Below are positions 20,255 through 29,205 of a DNA stretch of 64,000 nucleotides, in pieces. Both the position numbers and the translations under genes were made by a program. The stretch lies in NCBI GenBank assembly GCA_946186185.1, contig CAMHMJ010000006.1, positions 1 to 64,000 on the forward strand, written 5' to 3'. The DNA is from an uncultured Treponema sp. Lineage in GTDB: Bacteria > Spirochaetota > Spirochaetia > Treponematales > Treponemataceae. The notes under the pieces were generated by a model. That model was not told the DNA's origin. It saw only the letters and a list, made by a program, of their open reading frames with translations, and ran no database searches. Numbering within the stretch: position 1 is the stretch's first letter; the number at the start of each line of letters is the position of its first letter.

Positions 20255-20805
20255 TGGCTAATTACGTACCTCGGCTTAAGAAAGTCTATAAGGACGAAAT
20301 CGCTCCAGCATTGGTAAAAGAGTTCAACTACACAACTCCAATGCAGATTCCTGCTATCAAGAAAATCGTTGTTAGCATGGGTGTGGGCGAGGCTCTCACA
20401 AATAAGAAACTCCTTGATGCCGCAGTAGCTGACTTGACTCAGATTACAGGTCAGAAAGCTGTTAAAACTAGAGCAAAAAAGAGTATCGCTAACTTTAAGT
20501 TACGTGAGGGTAATGAAGTAGGAGCAATGGTAACATTGCGCGGAACAATTATGTATGAATTCTTGGACCGCCTTATTAACGTTGCGTTCCCACGAATCAA
20601 GGACTTCCGTGGAATTAAAGCTACTGGCTTTGACGGACACGGAAACTTCTCGGTTGGTGTTACTGAGCAGTTGATTTTCCCGGAAATCGATTTTGATAAA
20701 ATCACAAAGATTGCCGGAATGAACATCACTATCGTAACAAGTGCAAAGACAGATGCTGAAGCAAAATCTTTGCTTACCAAGTTCAATATGCCATTCCGTA
20801 AGTAG
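20254..20805 (+). CDS. rplE: 50S ribosomal protein L5
   Basis: L5 binds 5S rRNA and forms the B1b bridge to the 30S head. The 183 residues show the [17 protein letters not shown] start, the [15 protein letters not shown] segment and the [21 protein letters not shown] motif. The start overlaps the rplX stop (TAATG), so translation is likely coupled. An upstream in-frame codon at 20236 lies inside rplX and lacks support. Confidence 0.96.
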   Translation: MANYVPRLKKVYKDEIAPALVKEFNYTTPMQIPAIKKIVVSMGVGEALTNKKLLDAAVADLTQITGQKAVKTRAKKSIANFKLREGNEVGAMVTLRGTIMYEFLDRLINVAFPRIKDFRGIKATGFDGHGNFSVGVTEQLIFPEIDFDKITKIAGMNITIVTSAKTDAEAKSLLTKFNMPFRK

Positions 20806-20817
20806 AGTGAGGGATAC

Positions 20818-21003
20818 ATGGCTAAGAAATCATTAGTAATTAAAGCCGCTCGCAAACAGAAGTATGAAAGCAGACAGTATAATCGCTGTCAGATTTGCGG
20901 ACGTCCACGTGGATATTTGAGGAAGTTTAAGATGTGTCGTATCTGCTTCCGCAAATTAGCAAGTGAAGGCCTTTTACCAGGCGTCACAAAATCAAGTTGG
21001 TAG
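20818..21003 (+). CDS. rpsN: 30S ribosomal protein S14, zinc-binding short form
   Basis: S14 is a 30S head protein. At 61 residues this is the short C+ type with a zinc site formed by Cys24, Cys27, Cys40 and Cys43 (CQIC...CRIC). It is therefore the ancestral zinc-dependent form rather than the about 100-residue zinc-free paralogue. It lies in the conserved place between rplE and rpsH. Confidence 0.96.
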   Translation: MAKKSLVIKAARKQKYESRQYNRCQICGRPRGYLRKFKMCRICFRKLASEGLLPGVTKSSW

Positions 21004-21020
21004 AGTGGTAGGAGAATAAT

Positions 21021-21419
21021 ATGAGTGCATCAGATCCAGTAGCAGATATGCTTACTAAGGTTCGCAATGCGGCTGTAGCCCGCCACGAAAAAGTAGATAT
21101 TCCTGCTTCAAAGCTTAAGCTTGAAATCGTAAAGATTATGAAGACTGAAGGATATATCAAAAACTTCAAGAAGGTTCAGGAAGAAGGAAAATCAATCATC
21201 CGCATCATCCTGAAATATGATGACAGCAATAACCCGGTAATTCACGGTGTTAAGAAAATCTCAACACCAGGTCGCCGTGTTTATTCTGGCTATAAAGATT
21301 TGCCACGCGTATTCAATGGATACGGTACAATCATCGTTTCAACATCTTCTGGTGTAACAACTGGAAAGAAAGCTGCTGAAAAAATGGTTGGCGGTGAATT
21401 GATTTGCTCAATCTGGTAA
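21021..21419 (+). CDS. rpsH: 30S ribosomal protein S8
   Basis: S8 binds the central domain of 16S rRNA and is the autoregulator of the spc operon in E. coli. The 132 residues include [19 protein letters not shown] and the C-terminal [17 protein letters not shown]. In E. coli the S8 control site is at the start of the L5 gene; I did not identify an equivalent fold here. Confidence 0.97.
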   Translation: MSASDPVADMLTKVRNAAVARHEKVDIPASKLKLEIVKIMKTEGYIKNFKKVQEEGKSIIRIILKYDDSNNPVIHGVKKISTPGRRVYSGYKDLPRVFNGYGTIIVSTSSGVTTGKKAAEKMVGGELICSIW

Positions 21420-21432
21420 TAGGGAGGAAAAG

Positions 21433-21972
21433 ATGTCTAAATTAGGTAAACTTCCTGTAACTATTCCAGCTGGCGTTACAGTAACTGTTGCAAACAATCT
21501 TGTTACTGTAAAAGGTCCAAAGGGCGAATTGAAGCAGGATTTCAGCAACAATGTAAAGATTGAAGTAAAAGGAACTGAAGTTATCGTTGAAAGAACTAAC
21601 GATACAAAACAGTCTAATGCTGATCACGGTCTTTACAGAAATCTTATTCACAATATGGTTGTTGGTGTTTCAACTGGCTTTACAAAGACTCTTGTAATTA
21701 CTGGTGTAGGATATCGTGCTGAAGTTCAGGGTAAAACTCTTATGTTGAACCTTGGTTATTCAAACGACTTCTTTGCTGCGATTCCTGAAGGTCTTACAGT
21801 AACTGCTGATGCACAGGGTAAGGTAACGATTACTGGTGCTGACAAACAGCAGGTTGGTGAATTCAGTGCTCAGATTCGTAAACTGCGCAAACCTGAACCT
21901 TACAAAGGAAAGGGTATCCGCTACGATAATGAAGTTATCAGACGTAAAGTCGGAAAGACTGGTGTTAAATAA
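21433..21972 (+). CDS. rplF: 50S ribosomal protein L6
   Basis: L6 sits near the factor-binding site at the stalk base. The 179 residues have two homologous alpha/beta domains and the diagnostic C-terminal [28 protein letters not shown] precedes the start. rplR follows 11 nt downstream. Confidence 0.97.
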   Translation: MSKLGKLPVTIPAGVTVTVANNLVTVKGPKGELKQDFSNNVKIEVKGTEVIVERTNDTKQSNADHGLYRNLIHNMVVGVSTGFTKTLVITGVGYRAEVQGKTLMLNLGYSNDFFAAIPEGLTVTADAQGKVTITGADKQQVGEFSAQIRKLRKPEPYKGKGIRYDNEVIRRKVGKTGVK

Positions 21973-21983
21973 GGTGGATCGCT

Positions 21984-22346
21984 ATGTTTAAGAAACTGAA
22001 TGATAAAGACAGAAAGAGATTGCACAGAAAGGTTCACATTCGTAAGAGTGTATACGGAACTGCTGACCGTCCACGTATGACAGTTACACGTTCTAACAAG
22101 AACCTTTCAGTACAGGTAATTAATGATGACGAGGGTAAAACTCTTGCTTCTATTTCCACAATGGAAAAAGAATTTGCAGCTATCAAGCCTAATACTGAAG
22201 GTGCTGCAAAGCTCGGAGAAGCTTTAGGTGCACGTCTTAAAGATAAGAAAATCACAAAAGTGGTTTTCGACCGAAACGGTTATCTTTACCATGGTGTTGT
22301 AAAAGCCCTTGCTGATGGTGCCCGCAAAGCCGGGATTGAATTCTAG
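21984..22346 (+). CDS. rplR: 50S ribosomal protein L18
   Basis: L18 binds 5S rRNA with L5. The 120 residues show [20 protein letters not shown] and the C-terminal [22 protein letters not shown], both typical. It begins 11 nt after rplF with a GGTGG ribosome-binding site. rpsE follows after 9 nt. Confidence 0.96.
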   Translation: MFKKLNDKDRKRLHRKVHIRKSVYGTADRPRMTVTRSNKNLSVQVINDDEGKTLASISTMEKEFAAIKPNTEGAAKLGEALGARLKDKKITKVVFDRNGYLYHGVVKALADGARKAGIEF

Positions 22347-22355
22347 GAGTCGCTG

Positions 22356-22871
22356 ATGGAACGCCAGAATAAATTTGATAAAGAACCAAGAGAAAAAGAG
22401 TTTGTTGAAAAACTCGTAACTCTTAACAGAACTGCAAAGACTGTAAAAGGTGGACGCCGAATGTCTTTTGCAGCACTCACTGTTGTTGGTGATCAGAAAG
22501 GTCGTGTAGGATACGGATTTGGTAAAGCTAATGATGTATCTGAAGCTATTAAAAAGAGTGTTGACCGTGCAAAGAGAAATTTGGTTAATATGCCAATGAA
22601 AAACGGTACAATTCCTCATGAAATTATTGGAAAATACAAGAGCTCTTCAGTTCTTCTTAAGCCTGCTTGTTCGGGTACTGGTATCAAAGCCGGTGGTGCT
22701 GTTCGTGCAGTAATGGATGCTGTTGGAGCAACTGATATTATTTCCAAATCATTGGGTTCAAGTTCTTCTGTAAACGTAGTTCGCGCAACTTTCAATGCAA
22801 TCGAAAATCTTATGGATGCAAAGAAAATCGCTGCTGGACGCGGAAAGACACTTGACGAGTTGTGGGGTTAA
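22356..22871 (+). CDS. rpsE: 30S ribosomal protein S5
   Basis: S5 lies at the mRNA entry site and influences accuracy. The 171 residues contain the dsRBD-like domain (LVTLNRTAKTVKGGRRMSF) and the C-terminal domain with GTGIKAGGAVRAVMDAVG. The stop TAA directly abuts the rpmD ATG. Confidence 0.97.
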   Translation: MERQNKFDKEPREKEFVEKLVTLNRTAKTVKGGRRMSFAALTVVGDQKGRVGYGFGKANDVSEAIKKSVDRAKRNLVNMPMKNGTIPHEIIGKYKSSSVLLKPACSGTGIKAGGAVRAVMDAVGATDIISKSLGSSSSVNVVRATFNAIENLMDAKKIAAGRGKTLDELWG

Positions 22872-23066
22872 ATGATGGCAAAGGCTAAAAAAATTAAGGT
22901 TACACTTGTAAAAAGTACAATCGGACAGAAGCCTGCCAAAGTTGCAACTGTTCGCAGTCTCGGTTTGAAGAAGATTAATTCTTCTGTAATCCATGAAGAA
23001 ACAGACGCTATCAAAGGAATGGTAGCTGCTGTTGAACACCTTGTAACTGTAGAGGAGGTAAAATAA
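22872..23066 (+). CDS. rpmD: 50S ribosomal protein L30
   Basis: L30 is a small 50S surface protein. The 64 residues show the typical [21 protein letters not shown]...with the second half [14 protein letters not shown]. Two ATGs in tandem (22872, 22875) could serve as start. The stop shares one base with the rplO ATG. Confidence 0.94.
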   Translation: MMAKAKKIKVTLVKSTIGQKPAKVATVRSLGLKKINSSVIHEETDAIKGMVAAVEHLVTVEEVK

Positions 23067-23545
23067 TGTCAGATTATAATCCAATTCTTAGTGCTCCACA
23101 GGGTGCTAATAAAAAGCCAAAGCGTGTAGGTCGTGGTTCTTCTTCAGGACTCGGAACTACAGCTGGTAAAGGTAACAAAGGTCAGCAGTCACGTTCTGGT
23201 GGAAAAGTATACGTAGGTTTTGAAGGTGGTCAGATGCCACTTTACAGACGCGTTGCTATCCGCGGATTTTCTAACTATCCTTTCAAGAAAGAATATGTTT
23301 GCATCAATGTAAGCGTTCTTGAAGATAAGTTTGAAAACGGTGAAACTGTAGACAAAGAATCTTTGAAGACAAAAGGCTTCATTTCAAAGACAAATGATAC
23401 ACTTGTAAAGATCCTTGGTGATGGTGAAATCACAAAGAAACTTACAGTTGTAGCTGATAAAGTATCTGCATCTGCTAAAGCTAAAATTGAAAAAGCTGGC
23501 GGTACAGTAACTATTGTCTCTGAAAAAGCTGAAGAAAAAAAGTAG
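23066..23545 (+). CDS. rplO: 50S ribosomal protein L15
   Basis: L15 is a late-assembly 50S protein. The 159 residues begin with the diagnostic basic, glycine-rich N-terminus (KKPKRVGRGSSSGLGTTAGK) and contain GFEGGQMPLYRR. AGAGGAGG upstream serves the start, which overlaps the rpmD stop by one base. secY follows 16 nt downstream. Confidence 0.96.
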   Translation: MSDYNPILSAPQGANKKPKRVGRGSSSGLGTTAGKGNKGQQSRSGGKVYVGFEGGQMPLYRRVAIRGFSNYPFKKEYVCINVSVLEDKFENGETVDKESLKTKGFISKTNDTLVKILGDGEITKKLTVVADKVSASAKAKIEKAGGTVTIVSEKAEEKK

Positions 23546-23561
23546 GTGACGGAGTTACAAC

Positions 23562-24896
23562 ATGGCAAGCAATCCAATTGTGAATATGTTTAAAGTAAAG
23601 GAACTTCGCGGCCGTCTGCTGTTTACATTGCTTATTCTTGCAGTGTTCCGACTTGGTAGTGTTCTTACAATTCCAGGAATCGATGCAAATGTGCTGTTCA
23701 GTTACTTTAATGACTTGGCAAGCCAGAATAAAAATGCGTTTGCAAGTTATATGGACTTCTTTGTAGGTGGTGCATTCTCTAACTTCTCAATTTTCATGTT
23801 GGGAGTTATGCCTTACATTTCTACACAGATTATTATGCAGCTTGCTGTGATTATTTTCCCATCGCTGAAACGTGCAGTTCAGGAAAACGGTGGTCAGCGT
23901 AAAATGACTCAGTGGATTAGAGTTGGAACCGTATTGGTTTGTATTATTCAGTCCTATGCTGTAACAGTTTACGCCGGCAGTATTCCTGGCTGTATTATGA
24001 TTGATCCAAGATGGAAGTTTAACATTCTTGCAATGTTGACTGTAACTACAGGTTCTATGGTAACAGTTTGGCTTGGAGATCAGATTACTGCTAACGGTAT
24101 CGGAAATGGTATCTCAATGATGATTTTTGCCGGTATCGTTGCTCGTCTTCCTAATGCTATTGTTGAACTTGTTAAGAAAGTTGCTGATGGCGAAATCCAG
24201 CTGGTTTTCGTTATCGTAGTTCTTATCATGTTCATTGCTATCATCGCTCTTGTAGTATATGAAGAATCTGGAGAACGAAAGATTCCGGTACATTATGCAA
24301 AGCGTGTTGTTGGAAGAAAAATGTATGGTGGACAGAACACTTACATTCCTTTCAAAGTAAACCCGTCTAACGTAATTCCGTTGATCTTCGCTTCTTCTGT
24401 TCTTACATTGCCACTTCAGCTTGTATCTATGATTGGAAATAACCAGAACTCTGCAAGGTGGGTAGCTAGATTATCTGCTATTCTTACACCGAACGGTATC
24501 TGGTACAATATTTTACTTGTAGTTCTTATCGTTTTCTTTGCATACTTCTACACTCAGGTAACACTGAACCCTACAGAAATCGCAAAGAATATCCGGGAAA
24601 ACGGTGGTTCTATCCCTGGAGTAAGAATTGACAAAACTGAAGAATATCTTCAGAAAATATTGAACCGGTTAGTATTACCTGGTTCATTGTTCCTTGCATT
24701 TATAGCAATTGTACCAACTATTGTGCAGAATCTTTTTGGATTCCCTCAGTCAATTTCAATGTTGATGGGTGGAACCTCACTTATCATCATGGTAGGTGTT
24801 GATTTGGATACGATGAGTCAGATAGAAGCTCTTCTTAAAATGCATCATCAGGACGGACTTACAAAGAAGGGTAAAATTAGATCACGAAATCTTTAG
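23562..24896 (+). CDS. secY: Preprotein translocase subunit SecY
   Basis: SecY is the protein-conducting channel of the inner membrane, working with SecE (encoded at 103) and SecG. The 444 residues have ten predicted membrane spans and family segments such as GVMPYISTQIIMQL, GNGISMMIFAGI and NPTEIAKNIRENGGSIPG. It ends the spc block. adk, map and infA, which often follow secY, are absent; a long hairpin and rpmJ come next. Confidence 0.98.
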   Translation: MASNPIVNMFKVKELRGRLLFTLLILAVFRLGSVLTIPGIDANVLFSYFNDLASQNKNAFASYMDFFVGGAFSNFSIFMLGVMPYISTQIIMQLAVIIFPSLKRAVQENGGQRKMTQWIRVGTVLVCIIQSYAVTVYAGSIPGCIMIDPRWKFNILAMLTVTTGSMVTVWLGDQITANGIGNGISMMIFAGIVARLPNAIVELVKKVADGEIQLVFVIVVLIMFIAIIALVVYEESGERKIPVHYAKRVVGRKMYGGQNTYIPFKVNPSNVIPLIFASSVLTLPLQLVSMIGNNQNSARWVARLSAILTPNGIWYNILLVVLIVFFAYFYTQVTLNPTEIAKNIRENGGSIPGVRIDKTEEYLQKILNRLVLPGSLFLAFIAIVPTIVQNLFGFPQSISMLMGGTSLIIMVGVDLDTMSQIEALLKMHHQDGLTKKGKIRSRNL

Positions 24897-24925
24897 AATT
24901 TTGTGAAAAGTAGTAGAAAAAGATT

Positions 24926-25002
24926 GAGAATTTGTATATAGTATCGTTCACCGAATTGTCTCTCATTGCGAGGTGCTAAGATTCGGTGAAATACAAATTC
25001 TC
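24926..25002 (+). promoter_or_regulatory. Long two-part hairpin leader of rpmJ/alpha block
   Basis: GAGAATTTGTAT (24926-24937) pairs perfectly with ATACAAATTCTC (24991-25002). Inside it CACCGAAT (24949-24956) pairs perfectly with ATTCGGTG (24981-24988). The apical 24 nt can form a further small CTC/GAG stem. The helix ends immediately before the rpmJ ribosome-binding site GGGGG. There is no T-run, so control would be translational or by RNA processing. It resembles a ribosomal-protein autoregulatory leader in position; the ligand is unknown. Confidence 0.7.
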
Positions 25003-25014
25003 AGGGGGTCTTTC

Positions 25015-25128
25015 ATGAAAGTACGAACCAGTGTAAAGCCTATCTGCGATAAGTGTAAGGTAATTAAAAGAAACGGTATTGTTCGTATCGTTTGCACAAA
25101 TCCTAAACACAAGCAGAGACAGGGTTAA
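25015..25128 (+). CDS. rpmJ: 50S ribosomal protein L36
   Basis: L36 is the smallest 50S protein. The 37-residue sequence starts [15 protein letters not shown] and carries the zinc ligands Cys11, Cys14, Cys27 and His32, so this is the zinc-binding form. GGGGG upstream is the ribosome-binding site, directly after the long hairpin. It lies between secY and rpsM as in many bacteria. Confidence 0.96.
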   Translation: MKVRTSVKPICDKCKVIKRNGIVRIVCTNPKHKQRQG

Positions 25129-25138
25129 GGAGTAACAG

Positions 25139-25507
25139 ATGGCTCGAATATCGGGAGTTGATATCCCAAACAAACACTTATGTGTTGCTTTAACTTACAT
25201 TTATGGTATCGGTCGTTCTGCAGCAGCAAAAATCTGTGAAGAAGGAAAGCTTGATCCAATGATGATGGCTAACGATCTTACACAGGAACAGCTTGCTACA
25301 ATCCGTGATATCATTGAAAAGAATTTCAAGGTAGAAGGCCGTCTCCGCTCAGAAATCGGTCTTAATCTTAAGCGCTTGATGGATATTGGCTGCTATCGCG
25401 GTCTTAGACACAAGAGAGGTCTTCCAGTACGTGGACAGAGAACTCGTACTAATGCTCGTACCCGCAAAGGTAAGAAGAAGACTGTTGCTAATAAGAAGAA
25501 GGCTTAA
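25139..25507 (+). CDS. rpsM: 30S ribosomal protein S13
   Basis: S13 bridges the 30S head to the 50S and contacts P-site tRNA. The 122 residues have [12 protein letters not shown] at the start, the YGIGRS motif and the basic tail [22 protein letters not shown] precedes the start. It is followed by rpsK after 14 nt. rpsD, which often lies in this block, is absent. Confidence 0.97.
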   Translation: MARISGVDIPNKHLCVALTYIYGIGRSAAAKICEEGKLDPMMMANDLTQEQLATIRDIIEKNFKVEGRLRSEIGLNLKRLMDIGCYRGLRHKRGLPVRGQRTRTNARTRKGKKKTVANKKKA

Positions 25508-25521
25508 GGCGGAGGAAACTA

Positions 25522-25902
25522 ATGGCTACAGCTAAAAAGCGAAAGGAAAAGAAAAGCGTATACGAAGGTAATGTTTACATTCAGGCTACGTTTAATAATA
25601 CTATCGTTACAATTACAGACTTGAAGGGTAATGCGATTTCATGGGCTTCTTCAGGTGGACTTGGATTCCGTGGAGCTAAAAAATCAACTCCATTTGCTGC
25701 ACAGACTGTTGCTGAAACAGCTGTTCAGAAAGCAGCAAGCTACGGTTTGCGCGAAGTACACGTTTTTATAAAGGGACCTGGAATGGGACGCGAAAATGCT
25801 ATCCGTTCTCTCGGCGCTATGGGGCTTAAAGTTAAATCTATTCATGATGTAACTCCAATTCCTCATAATGGATGCCGCCCTCGCAAAACTCGTCGTATGT
25901 AG
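25522..25902 (+). CDS. rpsK: 30S ribosomal protein S11
   Basis: S11 lies in the platform near the E site and contacts the Shine-Dalgarno helix region. The 126 residues contain [16 protein letters not shown] and the C-terminal [17 protein letters not shown], with the Asn-Gly often isomerised in other bacteria. CGGAGGA precedes the start. A 120-nt gap to rpoA follows; it holds one small ATTAAC/GTTAAT hairpin and nothing else I can name. Confidence 0.97.
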   Translation: MATAKKRKEKKSVYEGNVYIQATFNNTIVTITDLKGNAISWASSGGLGFRGAKKSTPFAAQTVAETAVQKAASYGLREVHVFIKGPGMGRENAIRSLGAMGLKVKSIHDVTPIPHNGCRPRKTRRM

Positions 25903-26022
25903 TTTTGAATCGGTTTAAGGTGTTGGGAATCCAGTTTGCCGGATAAAGGGCAGACTAGTATTAACTTTAGTTAATAATGAAGTTAAAGGGCAATATTTTT
26001 TGTTCTTAGTAAAGGAGTTCTG

Positions 26023-27078
26023 ATGGCTCGCAAAAATCTGCTTAAAGGTTTTAAGAAACCTAAGGGTATTACATTTGAGCATCTTGAGACTAATCCGAAT
26101 TACGGAAAGTTTACAGCTAGCCCATTTGAAACAGGATTTGGTACAACTGTAGGTAATACATTGCGCCGCGTTTTGCTTTCTTCTATTCAGGGATACGCAG
26201 TTACTTCTATTCGTGTTACTTCCTATGATGCTGACGGTGTTCCTCACGTTATTTCCAGTGAATTTGAAGCAATTCCAAATGTTTCTGAAGATACTCTGGA
26301 AATAATCAATAGTTTGAAACAGATCCGATTGCGACTCCTTAATGACGTAGAGCAGGAAACTATACTTTACGAATTTGAAGGTCCAGGAGAGGTGAAGAGT
26401 CAGGATCTTGCCAGAGAAAATCAGGTAGAAGTAATGACCAAGGATATGCTTCTTTTCACTATGATGGAAGGAGCTAAACTTGAGATTGAAATGCAGATTG
26501 ATCTGGGAAGAGGCTATGTTCCAGCTGAAGTAAATGAGCACTATATTGAAGTATTGGGAACTATCCCGATCGATGCAATATTTACTCCAGTTCCAAAGGT
26601 AAAATATTCGATTGAACCATGCCGCGTTGGTCAGAGAAATGACTACGATAAGCTCGTTCTTGAGATTTGGACTGACGGAACAATTTCACCAGAAAATGCA
26701 TTAGGTGAAGCTGCGAAAATTGCAAGAGATCATTTTTCAATTTTTGTAAACTTTAATGATGATGATGTCATCGGTAGTGATGAAAGCGATGAAGACGATG
26801 CTAGAATTAAGGAAATCCTTAATACTCCAGTTGAAGAACTTGAGCTTTCAGTTCGCTCTTCGAACTGCTTGAAGAATGCGAATATCCACACAATCGGTGA
26901 ATTGACAAAGAAGACAGAAGATGACCTTGCCAAAACAAGAAACTTTGGTAAGAAGAGCCTTGCAGAAATCAAGGAAAAACTTCAGGAATGGCGTCTTACA
27001 CTCGGTATGACAGATTACAGTCATTTGAAGAGTGCTGTTAATTTAACAAAGCAGAAGGAAGAAACAGATGAATCATAG
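26023..27078 (+). CDS. rpoA: DNA-directed RNA polymerase subunit alpha
   Basis: RpoA dimerises to start RNA polymerase assembly. The 351 residues have the N-terminal assembly domain ([19 protein letters not shown]), an acidic linker (about residues 245-265) and the C-terminal DNA/activator-binding domain with [12 protein letters not shown], which keeps the Arg equivalent to E. coli R265, and [20 protein letters not shown] upstream is the ribosome-binding site. Its end overlaps the rplQ start by 11 nt. Confidence 0.98.
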   Translation: MARKNLLKGFKKPKGITFEHLETNPNYGKFTASPFETGFGTTVGNTLRRVLLSSIQGYAVTSIRVTSYDADGVPHVISSEFEAIPNVSEDTLEIINSLKQIRLRLLNDVEQETILYEFEGPGEVKSQDLARENQVEVMTKDMLLFTMMEGAKLEIEMQIDLGRGYVPAEVNEHYIEVLGTIPIDAIFTPVPKVKYSIEPCRVGQRNDYDKLVLEIWTDGTISPENALGEAAKIARDHFSIFVNFNDDDVIGSDESDEDDARIKEILNTPVEELELSVRSSNCLKNANIHTIGELTKKTEDDLAKTRNFGKKSLAEIKEKLQEWRLTLGMTDYSHLKSAVNLTKQKEETDES

Positions 27079-27517
27079 AAATGGTTTTAATCCGCTTTCA
27101 AGAACAACAGCTCATCGTCGTGCAATGTCACGTAACATGGTAACTTCACTCTTTAGATTTGAGAGAATTACAACTACTAAATCAAAGGCACTTGAAGTTA
27201 GAAAAGCTGCTGAAAAATTGATTACACGAAGCAAGGTTGATTCTGTACACAACCGCCGCGAAGCTGCGAAATTTATTCAGGATGAAAAAATCCTTAATAA
27301 ATTGTTTACAGAAATCGGTCCTCGTATGAAAGAAAGAAACGGTGGATACACACGCGTTCTTAAACTTGGTTATCGACAGGGCGATGCTGCTGATATGGTA
27401 ATTCTTGAGCTTGTAGATTATAAGCTTGATGCAGAAAATACTGCAGAAGAAGAACCAAAAGCAAAGGCAAAAAAGCCGGCTGCTAAAAAAGAAGCTGCTA
27501 AGGCAGATAAGGAGTAG
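27068..27517 (+). CDS. rplQ: 50S ribosomal protein L17 with Lys/Ala tail
   Basis: L17 lies near the tunnel exit. The core shows [18 protein letters not shown] and the C-terminal [20 protein letters not shown]. At 149 residues it is longer than the usual 115-130 because of a tail rich in Lys, Ala and Glu. The gene overlaps rpoA by 11 nt. A small zinc-ribbon gene follows 3 nt after the stop. Confidence 0.95.
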   Translation: MNHRNGFNPLSRTTAHRRAMSRNMVTSLFRFERITTTKSKALEVRKAAEKLITRSKVDSVHNRREAAKFIQDEKILNKLFTEIGPRMKERNGGYTRVLKLGYRQGDAADMVILELVDYKLDAENTAEEEPKAKAKKPAAKKEAAKADKE

Positions 27518-27520
27518 TTT

Positions 27521-27736
27521 ATGTCAAAGAACCATCGTGGATCTGGAATCCGAAGCTTGCCTAGTCATGGAAGAGGAACTTGTGCAATCTGCAAAAAAGA
27601 TAGCATCAAGGTTCTTTATGAACAGTCTGTTGATGGACAGACAATTAAAATCTGTAAGTACTGCAATGCAGCATTGAAAAACAAAGCAAAAGCTGCAAAG
27701 CCTGAGGCTGCTGCTGAAGCACCAGCTGCTGAGTAA
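27521..27736 (+). CDS. Small zinc-ribbon protein of unknown function, in the ribosomal operon
   Basis: I do not recognise a named family. The 71-residue product has a CxxC-20-CxxC zinc ribbon (Cys21, Cys24, Cys45, Cys48) after a basic Gly/Ser/Arg-rich N-terminus (NHRGSGIRSLPSHGRG). It ends in a low-complexity tail with AEAPAAE, very like the tail of L10 at 2691. It starts 3 nt after rplQ and is followed by the terminator, so it is the last gene of the alpha block. Size, basic charge, zinc ribbon and position suggest an accessory ribosomal or RNA-binding protein; this is inference. Confidence 0.8.
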   Translation: MSKNHRGSGIRSLPSHGRGTCAICKKDSIKVLYEQSVDGQTIKICKYCNAALKNKAKAAKPEAAAEAPAAE

Positions 27737-27757
27737 TAAGTCTTACTAAGGTTTGTT

Positions 27758-27790
27758 AACCGCTCCACTATTGCTGGGGCGGTTTTTTTT
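27758..27790 (+). terminator. Terminator of the ribosomal/rpoA block
   Basis: AACCGCTCCA (27758-27767) pairs with TGGGGCGGTT (27775-27784), one G-T wobble, followed by eight Ts. Confidence 0.9.
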
Positions 27791-27802
27791 ATTTTAATGT
27801 AA

Positions 27803-27831
27803 TTTACTAAATTTCTTAAATTGGATATTAT
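27803..27831 (+). promoter_or_regulatory. Promoter of the branched-chain amino-acid binding lipoprotein
   Basis: TTTACT (27803-27808), a 17-nt spacer and TATTAT (27826-27831). This would give a leader of about 90 nt before the strong GGAGG at 27918-27922. Confidence 0.55.
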
Positions 27832-27927
27832 AAACTTAATCATGTGATTTGCTTTTACACTTTTCACAGAGGAAAATCAAAGGCTTGTGACCGGATAAAT
27901 CCGTGCGCATATATTTTGGAGGATATT

Positions 27928-29061
27928 ATGAAAAAGATTTTTGGTCTTGCATGTGCTTCCCTTGCTCTTTTGGCATTTTCATGTTCAAAAACTGAAGGTG
28001 ACACTGTAAAAATCGGTGGAATTGCACCTCTTTCTGGAGCTGTTGCAGTTTATGGTGTTGAATGTAAAAACGGAATTGACCTTGCTGTTGAAGAAATCAA
28101 CGCTGCCGGTGGTATCAATGGAAAGAAAATTGAGTTCGTTTGCGAAGACGATGAAGGCTCTCCAGATAAGACTGTAAACGCTTTCAAAAAGCTTACAACA
28201 AAAGATGGTGTTAAAATCATCATTGGTTCATTGACAAGTGGCTGTACACAGGCTATTACAACATTGAGCCAGGCTGGTAAAGTTTTGCAGATTGCTCCTG
28301 CAGCTACTGCTTATTCAATTACTGACGCAGGAAATTACATTTTCCGTGCCTGCTTTATCGATCCTTTCCAGGGAACAGTAGGTGGAAAATTTGCTGCAAA
28401 TAACCTTGGCTGCAAAAAGGCAGGAATCCTTTACGATATCGGAAACGATTATTCAGTAGGTCTTACAGACAACTTCAAGAAAGCTTTTGCTGAAAATGGA
28501 GGCGAAGTAGTTGCAGTTGAATCTTACGCAACTGGTGACAAGGATTTTAATGCACAGCTTACAAAGATTAAGAGCGCTAATCCGGACATCGTTTACCTTC
28601 CTGATTACTACGGAACTGTAGCTTTGATTGCAAAACAGCTTCGTGCACAGGGAATCAACTGCCCGATCGTTGGTGCAGACGGATGGGACGGTCTTACAGA
28701 CAATGCCGGTGATGAAGTTTTGAACGGATATTATTCAAACCACTATGCAGCTGACTCTACAGAAGAAGCTGTTCAGAAGTTTGTTACTTCATTCAATGAC
28801 AAATATGGAAAGGCTCCAAACTCATTTGCTGCTCTCGGATACGATGCAGTTTATATGCTGAAGGATGCTATTGTAAAAGCAGGAACAACAGATGTTTCAA
28901 AGGTACGCGATGCATTTGAAGCAACTGACGGTGATTATGTAACAGGTCATTTGACTTTCGATGCTCACAGAGATCCTGTAAAGTCTGCAGTAATGCTTGA
29001 GCTTGTAAAGGGTGCTGACGGAAAAATGACAACTGCTTACGAAGCAACTGTAAATCCGTAA
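27928..29061 (+). CDS. Periplasmic Leu/Ile/Val-type ABC substrate-binding lipoprotein
   Basis: A type I periplasmic binding protein (LivK/LivJ class, Peripla_BP_6) that would capture branched-chain amino acids or related ligands. The 377 residues start with a lipoprotein signal peptide (MKKIFGLACASLALLAFSC, lipid-bearing Cys19). The mature protein has the family's VKIGGIAPLSGAVAVYG, NGIDLAVEEINAAGG and SCTQAITTLSQ-like GCTQAITT elements. GGAGG fixes the start; an upstream in-frame start at 27844 is rejected. No permease or ATPase gene is adjacent. A terminator follows, so it is monocistronic. Confidence 0.88.
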   Translation: MKKIFGLACASLALLAFSCSKTEGDTVKIGGIAPLSGAVAVYGVECKNGIDLAVEEINAAGGINGKKIEFVCEDDEGSPDKTVNAFKKLTTKDGVKIIIGSLTSGCTQAITTLSQAGKVLQIAPAATAYSITDAGNYIFRACFIDPFQGTVGGKFAANNLGCKKAGILYDIGNDYSVGLTDNFKKAFAENGGEVVAVESYATGDKDFNAQLTKIKSANPDIVYLPDYYGTVALIAKQLRAQGINCPIVGADGWDGLTDNAGDEVLNGYYSNHYAADSTEEAVQKFVTSFNDKYGKAPNSFAALGYDAVYMLKDAIVKAGTTDVSKVRDAFEATDGDYVTGHLTFDAHRDPVKSAVMLELVKGADGKMTTAYEATVNP

Positions 29062-29111
29062 TAACTGGAATAAATTGCTGCGGATAATATAAATTCCCGG
29101 CAGAATAAAGG

Positions 29112-29147
29112 AATCCGGCTGGAGGTAATTCTGACCGGATTTTTTTT
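29112..29147 (+). terminator. Terminator of the binding-protein gene
   Basis: AATCCGG (29112-29118) pairs with CCGGATT (29135-29141), followed by a run of Ts to 29147. Confidence 0.85.
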
Positions 29148-29190
29148 GTCTTGAAAGGGCCGATGTTTCCTGTGAAAGACTGCCTTTTGG

Positions 29191-29199
29191 TGCTATACT
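29191..29199 (+). promoter_or_regulatory. Extended -10 promoter, leaderless (PARG-like gene)
   Basis: TGC-TATACT (29191-29199) ends 6 nt before the ATG at 29206. There is no Shine-Dalgarno sequence between them. Transcription from this -10 would begin at or next to the start codon. Confidence 0.7.
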
Positions 29200-29205
29200 T
29201 TATAT

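Noticed and set aside
27844-27927. Longer start for the branched-chain amino-acid binding protein
   Set aside because: It would place 28 residues before a perfect lipoprotein signal peptide; GGAGG at 27918 marks the ATG at 27928.
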